Shown: positions 21,909 to 31,730, counted from the first letter of the stretch. The stretch: DNA of 64,000 bases from CADEDV01 sp036383515 (GCA_036383515.1 DASVOE010000082.1:22770-86769), one strand, 5' to 3'. Numbers and translations: made by a program. The notes: generated by a model from the sequence alone, not told the origin.

Positions 21909-24632
21909 CTAATAACTATTAAACGATCTTGTCCTGTTGATCCGCAGATCCTGCAGCACGCCGGCTTTGGGACTGATACTTAAATTGAAGTAGCGATACA
22001 ACCCGATCGGCGTTACATTAATCGACATTTGCCAGCAATGCATCTCCCGGGATATAGACATGTTGAAGGTTTGAATAACCTTGGTGTCAAAATCATAATA
22101 GCCACCTAAACTAAAATTCCACTTGGGTGTAAGATTAAAACTTCCGTTGAAGTTGATATTCGAGCTGAATTTTTTATCAAAGCCACTATAATCAGTTCTT
22201 CGTTGTTCATAAAAATTCAATGAATAAGATAAACTTACCTGCCATGGAATATTGAAGTCAACAAACTCGGAAGGGTTTTGCCGTGCATACTCGAGCAATC
22301 GTTGCTGATCCGCTCGTAGTTCCGGGCTATCGAGGTTCTGCTTAATCTGTTCTTTTTGTTTTTTATCTTTTTCTTCGTCTTTGGGTTTGCTCTGGAAACT
22401 GGTGCTTATTGAAATACTACCTGAACTCAAACGGCCCGGGGAGAATGTTCCGCCAGACCATTTATATTTATCAATATCTCTCCCCAACGAATCGCTTTTA
22501 TACGGATTCAATACTCCCTGGGCACTTATACTTATTTTTTCAAACAGGTTAGTACGGAAATAAAGATTGAAGTAATCGAGTTTCAAGCTATCTCTTAAAA
22601 AATTATACCCGGTGGAAAATCCATAGCCATCAATAAGCCGGATCTTTTTAAACTTATCTTCCCCGGTAGTATCTTTATTCCTCACTTTCATCTCGAGGTT
22701 ATTATCGAGTGTAAAGCTCAGGCCTCCTGTTTTGCCTTCACTATAACCACTATAAATAGCTCCTTCAAATTCACTGATGCGACCTATATAACCGGGATAG
22801 ATGGTATCCGTATAAAAATGTTTGCTTGACAGATCGGGTTTGTAATTCATGCTGAGCGAGGGTCTGACCACATGACGGATAGCTACGATCCTCGAATTTT
22901 TAAATTGATACGTTCCGTAAAGCGCCGTATTAAAACTCAAACTGAATTGCGCTGTCTGGTCAATAAAAAATCCTTTGGTAATAGTTGTATCTAATTTTTG
23001 TGTAGCTGTATTCCATTTCTTTCTTACTTTTTGTTGTATCCACACCTGTGAATAAGAAACGGAAGGAGCCACCATCAATGCGCCTCCAAACAAGGGGGGT
23101 AGTGAAACGCTGATCGGCACACTATGCTGGGCACCCCATTGCAGGGTATCGATCAGGTCTTTAAAACGGACAGCGGTATCATAAAAGGAAAACTGGTTCC
23201 TGAAACTACCGTTATATCCAATGCCTAATTTTTCATACCACTTTTCACTGCCTGCAAAATCTTTACGCTGGAAGGGATAGATCGTACTCACTGTAAATCC
23301 TGCATCAGGTAAACTGACATTGATGAGCCGGGTAAAATTATTTTGGTTATGATTAGCACTTAATGTAAGGTTGAAAGGTTTATCCTTCCATGTTTTTGAA
23401 TAAGCGACAGAAGAACCTAACTGGTTCTGGAAATTACGTTGCGGGCTATTGGTTACAAACTGGTTGAATTTTGTTGACCCCGCATTTACATTGGCTGAAA
23501 AAGTAGTGCCCGGTCTTGCCCGGCTATCCACACTATGACTCCAGGTAACAAAATAACTTTTGTTGCTGAGGAAATCGGGATCACCTTTAAAATTTTGCTT
23601 CGTGCTTTGTACACTCATATTAAAAGACCCACCAAAGCGGTATCTTTTTCTATAAGTTGGATTCAGGTTGGCCGACCATCCTCCATACGAATAAATATTG
23701 CCATATAATTTTGCATCCCAATAATCATTCAGCACTTGATAATAACCCAACCCCTCTAATCCCAAACCCATTTGCTCATTGGTAACAAACTGCGGCGGCA
23801 GCAAACCGGAATGACGTCCCTGGCTCAGTGGATAAAAGCCAAAAGGTAATATTATAGGCACAGGTACTCCTTCAAATTCCGGATGTGCCGGACCAGAAAC
23901 TGCCAGTTTCTTGTTGATCACTTTCATCTTTTCCGTAATAAATGCAAAGTGTGGCTCGTCCAGGTTACAGGTGGTGAAACGTACTTTTTTCAGGAAGGTG
24001 GTATTGGCATCAATTTTTTTACTCTCCTGGGCATTCAGAAAAAACTCGCCCTGGTTGGTATATGTGTTTTTTGTGAGACCACGTTGTGTTTTAAAATTGA
24101 AACGAATGGTATCGCTTTCAAAGTTTGATTCTCCCTGTTTAAAGTTGGCTTTCTCCAGCACTACTCCCAAACTGTCTTTTGAATTAACGGCCGTTAATAT
24201 CTGTGTTACCTGGTCTATTTCTACAGTAGGTGCCGTAAGAGTGATATCTTTATAATCTGTTTTTGTTTTGCCATAGAGGATGATCTTTTTATCAACGATT
24301 AATACTACCACTGAATCTTCTGCCTCATACTTCACCGGTGCATCCAGCGAATCTTTAGAAAGTTTTAAATAAAAAGTATCGGTAACCTGCACTGTTTTTG
24401 AACTATCTCTGCCGTCTAAATGTGAAGTGTCAGATGAAGTAACAAGTAAGTTGGTGCTATCTTTTTTGAATTTCGGTTTGGTGGTATCTTTCTGCTGGTA
24501 TGTTAAAGGACTGTAAAACATTTTACCGGATACACCATTCGCTGTAGCTTTCCACGTTACTGTGCAGAGTAACACAGCCGTAAACAAAGCGCAGAACAGG
24601 TATTTTGGTCTAATTTTGTGCAGTTGCTTCAT
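21909..24632 (-). CDS. lptD: LptD-like outer-membrane LPS assembly protein
   Basis: Translation from the ATG at 24632 gives 907 residues and a signal peptide (MKQLHKIRPKYLFCALFTAVLL); the 18 extra codons of the longer frame begin at a TTG. After a Thr/Lys/Asp-rich linker, an OstA/LptA-like jelly-roll follows (VDKKIILYGKTKTDYKDITLTAPTVEID), then a long C-terminal region of alternating aromatic and polar beta-strands typical of a barrel, ending in SPKAGVLQDLRINRTRSFNSY. It is expected to insert LPS into the outer leaflet. It is divergent from two amidase genes and lies near an OstA-like gene and an MCE gene, forming an envelope cluster. Confidence 0.85.
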   Translation of the reverse strand: MKQLHKIRPKYLFCALFTAVLLCTVTWKATANGVSGKMFYSPLTYQQKDTTKPKFKKDSTNLLVTSSDTSHLDGRDSSKTVQVTDTFYLKLSKDSLDAPVKYEAEDSVVVLIVDKKIILYGKTKTDYKDITLTAPTVEIDQVTQILTAVNSKDSLGVVLEKANFKQGESNFESDTIRFNFKTQRGLTKNTYTNQGEFFLNAQESKKIDANTTFLKKVRFTTCNLDEPHFAFITEKMKVINKKLAVSGPAHPEFEGVPVPIILPFGFYPLSQGRHSGLLPPQFVTNEQMGLGLEGLGYYQVLNDYWDAKLYGNIYSYGGWSANLNPTYRKRYRFGGSFNMSVQSTKQNFKGDPDFLSNKSYFVTWSHSVDSRARPGTTFSANVNAGSTKFNQFVTNSPQRNFQNQLGSSVAYSKTWKDKPFNLTLSANHNQNNFTRLINVSLPDAGFTVSTIYPFQRKDFAGSEKWYEKLGIGYNGSFRNQFSFYDTAVRFKDLIDTLQWGAQHSVPISVSLPPLFGGALMVAPSVSYSQVWIQQKVRKKWNTATQKLDTTITKGFFIDQTAQFSLSFNTALYGTYQFKNSRIVAIRHVVRPSLSMNYKPDLSSKHFYTDTIYPGYIGRISEFEGAIYSGYSEGKTGGLSFTLDNNLEMKVRNKDTTGEDKFKKIRLIDGYGFSTGYNFLRDSLKLDYFNLYFRTNLFEKISISAQGVLNPYKSDSLGRDIDKYKWSGGTFSPGRLSSGSISISTSFQSKPKDEEKDKKQKEQIKQNLDSPELRADQQRLLEYARQNPSEFVDFNIPWQVSLSYSLNFYEQRRTDYSGFDKKFSSNINFNGSFNLTPKWNFSLGGYYDFDTKVIQTFNMSISREMHCWQMSINVTPIGLYRYFNLSISPKAGVLQDLRINRTRSFNSY

Positions 24633-24642
24633 GAGGTAGCAA

Positions 24643-24650
24643 CAAAAGTA
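24643..24650 (-). promoter_or_regulatory. Possible -7 element for the lptD-like gene
   Basis: On the minus strand TACTTTTG fits TAnnTTTG, but no well-spaced TTTG was found upstream, and the start would be only a few nucleotides before the ATG at 24632. Confidence 0.3.
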
Positions 24651-24730
24651 AATGTTTATCCATCTGCCACCTATCAATGAGCGCAAACAATTTGTGAAGA
24701 TTCAGAAAATCCATTAAAAAAAGAAAGATC

Positions 24731-25762
24731 ATGATCAGGCGAACCATTGTATTTTTTCTAATTGTATCATTTAGTGTTGTCTTATTTTCTTTTTCAGAGA
24801 ATGGCCCCGCCATTACTACTGTTGATAGCGGGATAAAACAAAAGGTCATTAAGACCATTGTTATCGATGCAGGTCATGGCGGCAGTGATGTTGGCGCTAA
24901 AGGTGCTTACTCTTATGAAAAAAATATCTGCCTTGACATTGCTCTCAAGCTGGAAAAGATAATGGCCAAAGAGTTACCGGGTGTAAAACTATTGCAAACA
25001 AGAACCACAGACTCCTATCCTGCTCTACATACCCGTGCCAATTTTGCCAATTCTAATAAAGGCGATCTTTTTCTTTGCATACATGTAAATGCAGCTCCTC
25101 CCAAGCACCATTCGGAACGTACCGGTTATAAAACGGTAGTTTCTTATACAGGTAAAGGCAAAAAGAAAAAGAAAATAACACGAAAAGTTCCGCAGTACCG
25201 GACCTGGACCACTCCCAATCCTGCTAAAGGAACAGAGACTTATATCTGGGGGGCGCATAAGAATGATGATAAAGAAGTAGCAATGCGTGAAAATGCACCC
25301 ATGCTGAGTGAAGATAATTTTCAGGCTAACTATGGCGATATCGATCCCAACTCTCCTGAGTTTATTGCTTTGTCATTAATCAAAACAAAACAATTTTTTA
25401 AACGTAGTGCTACGCTGGCTGGTTTTGTGCAGGATGAATTTGCACAGATTGGTCGCATCGACCGAGATGTTCGCCAGCGCAGTGTGGGTATATGGGTATT
25501 GCAGGCTACTGCGATGCCAAGTATACTTGTAGAAACGGGCTATATTACCAACCGTAGCGAAGAGGATTACCTGAATAGTAATGCAGGCCAGCAAGAACTC
25601 GCTGAATGCATAACCCGTGCTGTAAAAACATATATCAGCTGGCTGGAAAAACAACAGCAACAATCAGATAATGCCAATAATAATACGGGTGGCAACAACA
25701 ACAGCACCAAAGCTTTCCTGGAAGCCGTTGACAAAAAAGAAAAACAGAAGAAGGGTTTTTAA
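24731..25762 (+). CDS. N-acetylmuramoyl-L-alanine amidase (Amidase_3), first of two
   Basis: The 343-residue protein has a signal peptide (MIRRTIVFFLIVSFSVVLFSFS) and a zinc amidase domain: zinc ligands His49 (DAGHGG), Glu63 and His118 (CIHVNAA), and catalytic Glu268 (ILVETGYITN). It cleaves the bond between the glycan strand and the stem peptide of peptidoglycan in the periplasm. A basic insert rich in Lys (KGKKKKKITRK, about 142-152), followed by GTETYIWG, lies between the second and third parts of the domain. The tail is Gln/Asn-rich. The next gene encodes a paralogue with the same plan, 56 bp downstream. Confidence 0.93.
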   Translation: MIRRTIVFFLIVSFSVVLFSFSENGPAITTVDSGIKQKVIKTIVIDAGHGGSDVGAKGAYSYEKNICLDIALKLEKIMAKELPGVKLLQTRTTDSYPALHTRANFANSNKGDLFLCIHVNAAPPKHHSERTGYKTVVSYTGKGKKKKKITRKVPQYRTWTTPNPAKGTETYIWGAHKNDDKEVAMRENAPMLSEDNFQANYGDIDPNSPEFIALSLIKTKQFFKRSATLAGFVQDEFAQIGRIDRDVRQRSVGIWVLQATAMPSILVETGYITNRSEEDYLNSNAGQQELAECITRAVKTYISWLEKQQQQSDNANNNTGGNNNSTKAFLEAVDKKEKQKKGF

Positions 25763-25818
25763 CGTTGGCCGCTTAATTTTACAGATATTGTATTCTTTTA
25801 TCTAACCCGACAACCCGT

Positions 25819-26796
25819 ATGATAAGGATCGTATTACCCTGCTTATTGATTATTTCTTTTTTTTCCGCTAATTGGTGTGCAGCACAGGAAGCGCCCAAAA
25901 AAACTATTAAAACCATTGTCATTGACCCGGGTCATGGTGGGCTTGATCCCGGAGCTTCCGGTACATTTTCTACAGAAGCACAGGTAAGTCTTGCCGTATC
26001 CTTAAAATTGGGTAAAGCCATCGAAAAAGAATTTCCTCATATCAAACAAGTTTTTACAAGAACAACGGATGTGCTTCCCGGCAATAAACCGAATAAGGAT
26101 GCGGCCCTTCGCTATAGGGCGGATCTGGCCAATTCATCGGGTGGTGATCTTTTTATTGCCGTGCATTGCAACTCTGCCGGAAGAAAAGCCGGTGGCTGGT
26201 ATGCCCAACGGGTATCACATTATGTGACGGCTACCAAAAAAGTAAAAGTGAAAAAGAAATGGGTAACAAAAAAATATAAGAAGCCGGTGTATGAAACATA
26301 TTGGGTAGAAAACCTGGTAAAGGGAACAGAAACGTATATCTGGGCAGTGAATAAGAATGATGCAAAAGTGAATTCAATGTCTCAAACCAACAGTAATGAA
26401 TATTATGGTGAAATTGACACAACATCCAATATTGAATTACCAGATCCAAAAGACCCGGCTGAAAAAGCAAGGATGCTGATCTATACATTGAATTATTTCA
26501 GGAAAAGCCTCAACCTCGCCACTCTTATTGAAAAACAATTTGTGGATTCAGGACGGGTAAGCCGCGGTGTTAAACAAAGAAATGACAAAGGCATCTGGGT
26601 GTTGCAGGCTACCGGCATGCCAAGCATATTGGTAGAGATTGGGTTTATTTCCAATAAAGAAGAAGAAGCATATATAAACAGCGAAGAAGGGCAAAATACT
26701 ATTGTTGCCAATATCGTCAATGCATTGAAGACGTATATCAGCCATGCAGAGGGCAAAATAAAAGAACCTGCCAAAGCAGAACAAAAAGCTTTTTAA
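25819..26796 (+). CDS. N-acetylmuramoyl-L-alanine amidase (Amidase_3), second of two
   Basis: The 325-residue protein has a signal peptide (MIRIVLPCLLIISFFSANWCAAQ). Zinc ligands are His39, Glu53 and His116 (AVHCNSA), and catalytic Glu273 is in ILVEIGFISN. As in the first amidase, a Lys-rich insert (KKVKVKKKWVTKKYKK, about 140-155) and GTETYIWAV follow the third zinc ligand. The two genes are tandem paralogues from an old duplication. They may have different roles in septum splitting or wall turnover. The MCE-domain gene follows. Confidence 0.93.
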   Translation: MIRIVLPCLLIISFFSANWCAAQEAPKKTIKTIVIDPGHGGLDPGASGTFSTEAQVSLAVSLKLGKAIEKEFPHIKQVFTRTTDVLPGNKPNKDAALRYRADLANSSGGDLFIAVHCNSAGRKAGGWYAQRVSHYVTATKKVKVKKKWVTKKYKKPVYETYWVENLVKGTETYIWAVNKNDAKVNSMSQTNSNEYYGEIDTTSNIELPDPKDPAEKARMLIYTLNYFRKSLNLATLIEKQFVDSGRVSRGVKQRNDKGIWVLQATGMPSILVEIGFISNKEEEAYINSEEGQNTIVANIVNALKTYISHAEGKIKEPAKAEQKAF

Positions 26797-26940
26797 TTCT
26801 ATCTCAGCTTGCCATTAAATAACGGTGAGACCTCCAACCAGGTGATATTACTTCGTTGTAAGATTTACTTTCCCTGCGTATACTTAACCGTTTAAAAATA
26901 AATAGCTAATTTGGAGGCTTATAAACGGAAACCAATTGGC

Positions 26941-27921
26941 ATGAAGATCAGTAATGAAACTAAAGTCGGTCTATTATCTATCACAGCTCTTGTCTTGCTT
27001 ATCATTGGCTTCAATTTTTTGAAAGGCAAGGATATTTTCAACCGCAGCAAGAAAATCTACATGATATTCAATGATCTTAATGGCCTGACTAAATCGAACG
27101 AGGTTAAGATCAAAGGTTATGTCATTGGAAAAGTATACGACCTGGATGTGCGGGATAAAGATATGAATGGCATCGTGGCTACGATCAATCTCAGCCAGGA
27201 CGTACATATTCCCAGCGATTCAAAAGCTGTTATCTCCACTCCCCTTATCGGCTCTTCTTTTATCGGCATTGAAAAAGGCGTCTCTACTAAATTTCTTCAG
27301 GCAGGCGACACCTTAGAAACCCGGGTAGATGTGGGAATTTTTGATGATGTAAAATCGCAGGTCACTCCTACCCTTACAAAAGTGAGAGAAGGAATTGATT
27401 CATTAAAATTATTGCTGAGTAATGTGAATCGTTTATTCACGGATCAAACGAGAGCCAACTTACAGCAAACACTGGCCAACCTGAACAACACTTCCCGTTC
27501 GCTGAATACATTATTAAGTGCTGATGGTTCGCTTGCCAAAACGTTGAATAATGTAAGTGATATCACTGCGAATATGAAGAATAACAGTGATAGCATCAAT
27601 GCCGTGATCAGTAATGCAAGGAAAGCAACGGCCAAACTGGCTAACCTCGAACTGCAACCCGTTATTGATTCGTTGACCGCTACGGTTTCCCGTCTTAAAT
27701 CAGTGATAGCAAGAATTGATAGCAAGGACGGAACCTTAGGCGCCCTTATTAATGATAAATACCTGTACAATAAAATCACGGATGCCGTATTAAGTGCAGA
27801 GATACTTATTGATGACCTGCGGACCAACCCCAAACGCTACGTTAATTTGTCTATTTTTTCGAAAAAGGATAAGAACGGTCCGCTAACTTCGCCAGCGAAA
27901 AAAGATACAGTTCCGAAGTGA
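26941..27921 (+). CDS. MlaD/MCE-domain lipid transport protein
   Basis: Translation from the ATG at 26941 (a TTG lies ten codons upstream) gives 326 residues. The N-terminal membrane helix (about 9-25) is followed by the MCE domain (about 30-115: IYMIFNDLNGLTKSNEVKIKGYVIGKV, then AVISTPLIGSSFIGIEKG). A long coiled-coil helical tail rich in Asn/Leu repeats (NLQQTLANLNNTSRSLNTLL) ends in an RTNPKRYVNLSIF motif typical of such proteins. These carry phospholipids or other lipids between membranes together with an MlaE/MlaF ABC permease, which is not in the window. It is 12 bp from the OstA-like gene. Confidence 0.92.
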   Translation: MKISNETKVGLLSITALVLLIIGFNFLKGKDIFNRSKKIYMIFNDLNGLTKSNEVKIKGYVIGKVYDLDVRDKDMNGIVATINLSQDVHIPSDSKAVISTPLIGSSFIGIEKGVSTKFLQAGDTLETRVDVGIFDDVKSQVTPTLTKVREGIDSLKLLLSNVNRLFTDQTRANLQQTLANLNNTSRSLNTLLSADGSLAKTLNNVSDITANMKNNSDSINAVISNARKATAKLANLELQPVIDSLTATVSRLKSVIARIDSKDGTLGALINDKYLYNKITDAVLSAEILIDDLRTNPKRYVNLSIFSKKDKNGPLTSPAKKDTVPK

Positions 27922-27933
27922 ACTGACTGATGA

Positions 27934-29574
27934 ATGAAATACTTTAAATTTTTTGGCTGCTTACTCCTTGTATGGATCCTGCATACTTCGGTTTCGTATG
28001 CACAGGTTCCTGCGCTGGCACCCAAAACCAATACTTCAACTGCTGATGATACACTGGTAACCGTGGAGATATTGCCTGGTGTTCGCAAACTTGAAATGCG
28101 AAAGCTGAATGACTCTACACAGTTGCAGATACTGGCTGGTAATGTGCAATTGAAACAGGGTAATACCCTTTTCTATTGTGATAGCTGTGTGATCAATAGT
28201 AATACAAACATCTTTGAAGCCTGGGGTAACGTGCATATTAATGATTCAGATACTACGGATGTTTATTCCAATCATCTTCGTTATCTCACGAAAAAAAAAC
28301 TGGCTTACCTCGATGGTAATGTAAAGCTGACCGATGGTAAGGGAACGCTGACTACTCCTGATCTCGAGTATGATGTAGATACCAAGATTGGTATTTATAA
28401 GAATGGTGGTAAGGTTGTCAACAAGCAAACAGTATTAACCAGCCGGGAAGGCTATTATTATACCGATCTGAAAGATGTGTATTTTAAAAAGAATGTCGTG
28501 TTAATAGACCCTGCTTATGACGTAAGAACGGATTCTTTACTGTATAATACTGAATCCGGGATTGCCCGTTTCATTGCAGAAACTATTATAAAAGATACCA
28601 GCGGAAGAACGATCGAAACCAAAGATGGCTATTACAATTTAAAAACAGGACAAGCTGAGTTTGGAAGAAACCCAAGGGTACATGATAAAGGATTGTTTGC
28701 AACAGGGAACCAGATGGTGAGTGACGACAGCACCGGTGTTGTACAGATCAAGGGCAATGCATTTGTTGTGGACAGCACTAATAATACTGTAGTGATCGGA
28801 GGCGAAATCTTTGTCAATAAAAAAACAAACTCCTTTCTGGCAACGATCAAGCCTTTAATGATCATTAAGCAGGACAATGATTCAATCTACATAACAGCTG
28901 ATACACTTTTCTCTGCACGGCTTACTGATTTGTATGGTAAAAAAGATACACTGATCAAAGACACGGTGAAAGGTGTGAAAGTGATAAAAGCAGAAAATGT
29001 AAAAGACAGTACCAATCGCTACTTTGAAGCGTATCGTAATGTTCGCATCTTTTCTGATTCAACACAGGCAGTTTGTGATAGCCTGTTCTATTCCTTCAGA
29101 GATTCAACCTTCCGGATGTATGATGATCCTATTGTATGGGCTAAGGAAAGCCAGGTAACCGGCGATACAATTTTTCTTTTTACTAAAAATAAAAAAGCAG
29201 ATCGTTTCCAGGTCATTGATAATAGCTTTTTGGTCAATCGTATGGACCCGGAAATATACAACCAGGTAAAATCAAGCCGGATGGATGGTTATTTTATTGA
29301 TGGGAATATTGATTCAGTAAGAGCCCGGGGCTATGCTGAATGTATCTATTATATCCAGGATGATGACAGTGCCTATACCGGTATCAATGAATCGAAATGT
29401 GATATCATGGATGTTTATTTCAGGAACCAGGAATTAAATAAAATTGTTTTCCGCAGCAGCGTTACCGGCACTATATGGCCTATCCGGCAAAAAAACCCTA
29501 AAGAAATGCGGTTACCTAATTTCCGCTGGTTGGATAGCAGGAGGCCAAAGACGAAATATGAGTTGTTTGAATAG
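27934..29574 (+). CDS. OstA-like (LptA-fold) exported protein
   Basis: The 546-residue protein has a signal peptide ending in VSYAQ and repeated OstA jelly-roll strands: LQILAGNVQLKQGNTLFYCDSC, EAWGNVHINDSDT, AYLDGNVKLTDGKGTLTTPDLEYD, then further copies to about residue 420 (YRNVRIFSDSTQAVCDSLFYS). It is longer than LptA (~180 residues) and lacks the LptD barrel. It may form a long periplasmic bridge for LPS or another lipid. It lies directly after the MCE gene, with the LptD-like gene nearby. Confidence 0.85.
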   Translation: MKYFKFFGCLLLVWILHTSVSYAQVPALAPKTNTSTADDTLVTVEILPGVRKLEMRKLNDSTQLQILAGNVQLKQGNTLFYCDSCVINSNTNIFEAWGNVHINDSDTTDVYSNHLRYLTKKKLAYLDGNVKLTDGKGTLTTPDLEYDVDTKIGIYKNGGKVVNKQTVLTSREGYYYTDLKDVYFKKNVVLIDPAYDVRTDSLLYNTESGIARFIAETIIKDTSGRTIETKDGYYNLKTGQAEFGRNPRVHDKGLFATGNQMVSDDSTGVVQIKGNAFVVDSTNNTVVIGGEIFVNKKTNSFLATIKPLMIIKQDNDSIYITADTLFSARLTDLYGKKDTLIKDTVKGVKVIKAENVKDSTNRYFEAYRNVRIFSDSTQAVCDSLFYSFRDSTFRMYDDPIVWAKESQVTGDTIFLFTKNKKADRFQVIDNSFLVNRMDPEIYNQVKSSRMDGYFIDGNIDSVRARGYAECIYYIQDDDSAYTGINESKCDIMDVYFRNQELNKIVFRSSVTGTIWPIRQKNPKEMRLPNFRWLDSRRPKTKYELFE

Positions 29575-29606
29575 ATGATACTAGTGATTCATTTAACTTT
29601 TTAGGG

Positions 29607-30890
29607 TTATCCTGTCAACCGATGTTGTACTATATAAACTATCGCTCCCGCGAGGTAACCGAGCAATGCCAACCATCCTATCTGTTTTAAATACCACATG
29701 AAATCTATTTTTTCAATACCCATGGCGGCAATGCCTGCTGCAGAGCCTATAATTAACATACTGCCACCCGTACCTGTGCTGTACGCCAAAAATTCCCATA
29801 TATAATGATCGGTTGGATAAGTGCTGAGGTCATACATACCTTGTGTTGCTGCTACCAATGGTACATTATCAACAATAGCTGATAAAGCGCCAATGGTTAT
29901 CACGATCAGGTTTTGATCTTTCAAATTGTTATCCATCCAACGGGCTGCATGATCCAGTTGTTCTGTTGATTCCAGCGCTGATATGGCTAAAAGAATTCCA
30001 AGAAAAAATAAGATGCTCGGCGTGTCTATTTTGCGAAGTGCATGAGATACGGTGAAAGGTTTCCGGTCTGCTTCATCTTTTTCACTGTGAATGATCTCGG
30101 TAATTATCCATACTACACCAAGCCCAATCATTATTCCCATAAAAGGCGGCAGGTGAGTGATTGTTTTGAAAACCGGTACCAATAAGAGTATACCGATGCC
30201 TGTAAAGAAAACAATATTTCTTTCCCGGGCTGTAGTAGGAGAAACAGCTTCATTTGTATTTTTTTCTTTTATCCGCTGAATATTTCCTTTAAAAACGAAT
30301 CGCATAGCTATAATGGGAACCAGCAGGCATACCAGGCTGGGAAGAATCAGTTTCCCGACAATGCTTGATGCAGTGATCTGCCCTCCTATCCATAACATGG
30401 TGGTGGTAACATCACCGATGGGTGACCATGCACCTCCTGCATTAGCAGCGATCACTATCAAACCGGCCAGCATCCACCTGTCATTTTTATCATCTACAAT
30501 TTTGCGGATGAGTGATACCATAACGATAGTGGTAGTAAGATTATCCAGGACAGCAGAAAGAAAAAAAGTGATGAAACCGATGATCCAAAGCAACCGGCTT
30601 TTACTGGTAGTTTGTATGCGTTGGGTTATTATTTCAAATCCATCATGCGCATCGATCAGTTCTACAATCGCCATAGCTCCCATCAGGAAAAAAAGTATCT
30701 GTGAGAGTTCACCTAAGTGATGAACCAGTTGTCCCGTAACTAACTCTTTATTTTCTGTAGCGAGAATGTATACGGTCCAGCATAATACCCCGGTGACCAA
30801 AGCGGTGGCTGCTTTATTGATACGGATGCTGTGTTCAAATGCTATTGCTAAATAGCCAATAATGAAAATCGTTATAAGCAGTGCCGTCAT
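29607..30890 (-). CDS. nhaD: Sodium/proton antiporter, NhaD family
   Basis: The 427-residue protein has about 11-13 membrane segments and NhaD marks: GELSQILFFLMGAMAIVELID (58-78), LSAVLDNLTTTIVMVSLIRK, IVIAANAGGAWSPIGDVTTTMLW and, in the second half, IVDNVPLVAATQGMYDLS and STGTGGSMLIIGSAAGIAAM. The inverted-topology repeat with two DN motifs is the core of ion-transporter superfamily members. It exports Na+ (or Li+) in exchange for protons. It is convergent with the OstA-like gene, with only 32 bp between stop codons. Confidence 0.93.
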   Translation of the reverse strand: MTALLITIFIIGYLAIAFEHSIRINKAATALVTGVLCWTVYILATENKELVTGQLVHHLGELSQILFFLMGAMAIVELIDAHDGFEIITQRIQTTSKSRLLWIIGFITFFLSAVLDNLTTTIVMVSLIRKIVDDKNDRWMLAGLIVIAANAGGAWSPIGDVTTTMLWIGGQITASSIVGKLILPSLVCLLVPIIAMRFVFKGNIQRIKEKNTNEAVSPTTARERNIVFFTGIGILLLVPVFKTITHLPPFMGIMIGLGVVWIITEIIHSEKDEADRKPFTVSHALRKIDTPSILFFLGILLAISALESTEQLDHAARWMDNNLKDQNLIVITIGALSAIVDNVPLVAATQGMYDLSTYPTDHYIWEFLAYSTGTGGSMLIIGSAAGIAAMGIEKIDFMWYLKQIGWLALLGYLAGAIVYIVQHRLTG

Positions 30891-31054
30891 TTACCGGGTT
30901 TTTGTAAAAATAGGCGAAGAATGTATAGCGTAACCCGGTCACTGTAATACACTTTTGCATTTTGTTTAGACTTTGTTGGCATAGTTTTCCGTTTACTGCA
31001 CGACGGTTTAATGATTTACACATTCCTTTTCACTAACTTAAAAATAAACTACCG

Positions 31055-31543
31055 ATGAAAAAGGTATTCACCAGCCTCTTTTTATTTGCTGTTATAGGTG
31101 CCTGCACCCAATTGCCTGCCCAGGATTATAAAACAGCTGTGGGTATACGTCTCAGCAGCAGCCAGGCCATCGTTAATAATTCTATTTCTATCAAGCATTT
31201 TCTGAATGAAAAAACAGCTATTGAAGGTTTACTTTCTTTTGGTGATCCTCTTGCTCTTGGTGCGTTAGTGGAAGTGCATAAGCCCATGGGAGAATCGGGC
31301 ATCAAATGGTTTTATGGCGGCGGAGCTTACCTTGGCTTTGTAAAAACATTTAATGTAGATAAAAACAGGACCGAGACAGATGCCAACTTCGGTGCACAGG
31401 GAGTGTTGGGTCTCGACTATAAGTTTGCAAACATTCCTTTGAATCTTTCTCTCGATTGGAAACCTGAATTGAACCTGGTTACCGATATCAATTTTGAACC
31501 GGCAGCTGTTGGTTTTACTGCCCGCTTCACGTTTGGAAAATAA
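31055..31543 (+). CDS. Small outer-membrane beta-barrel protein, 162 aa
   Basis: A signal peptide (MKKVFTSLFLFAVIGACTQLPAQ) is followed by about eight alternating beta-strands with Gly and aromatic residues (ISIKHFLNEKTAIEGLLSFGDP, GIKWFYGGGAYLGFVKTF, FGAQGVLGLDYKFANIPLNLSLDWKPELNLV) and a final FTARFTFGK. This fits an eight-stranded barrel of the OmpW/OmpX size class. The function is unknown. A strong terminator follows. A Cys in IGACTQ could also be a lipid attachment site, which would contradict a barrel; the strand pattern favours the barrel. Confidence 0.8.
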   Translation: MKKVFTSLFLFAVIGACTQLPAQDYKTAVGIRLSSSQAIVNNSISIKHFLNEKTAIEGLLSFGDPLALGALVEVHKPMGESGIKWFYGGGAYLGFVKTFNVDKNRTETDANFGAQGVLGLDYKFANIPLNLSLDWKPELNLVTDINFEPAAVGFTARFTFGK

Positions 31544-31566
31544 AGTTTTTCTGCTCTATAGAAGAG

Positions 31567-31599
31567 AACCGTTTCGCTTTATAGTGGAACGGTTTTTTT
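31567..31599 (+). terminator. Intrinsic terminator after the small barrel gene
   Basis: AACCGTTTCGC (31567-31577) pairs with GTGGAACGGTT (31584-31594), including two G-U pairs, and is followed by TTTTT. It lies 24 bp after the stop codon. Confidence 0.85.
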
Positions 31600-31637
31600 A
31601 TTTGCATTACTGATAAAAAAGACAGTTTCTCATCCCC

Positions 31638-31695
31638 AGCTTATCCACAAACCTGCAAATTTTTTCGGGTTTCTGCGTCTTTGTGCAGTAATTTA
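31638..31695 (+). promoter_or_regulatory. Conserved upstream block with DnaA-box-like site, locus 1
   Basis: This 58-bp block before the first DeoR-type gene is about 84 percent identical to 41098-41155 before the second. It starts CAGCTTATCCACA, which contains TTATCCACA (31641-31649), a perfect DnaA box, then TGCAAAT, TTTTCGGGTTT and TGCAG. Conservation suggests an operator or promoter region duplicated with the regulator. Confidence 0.5.
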
Positions 31696-31730
31696 ACTTA
31701 TTTTAGTCGTTCTAAACTGAAACTGACAGA

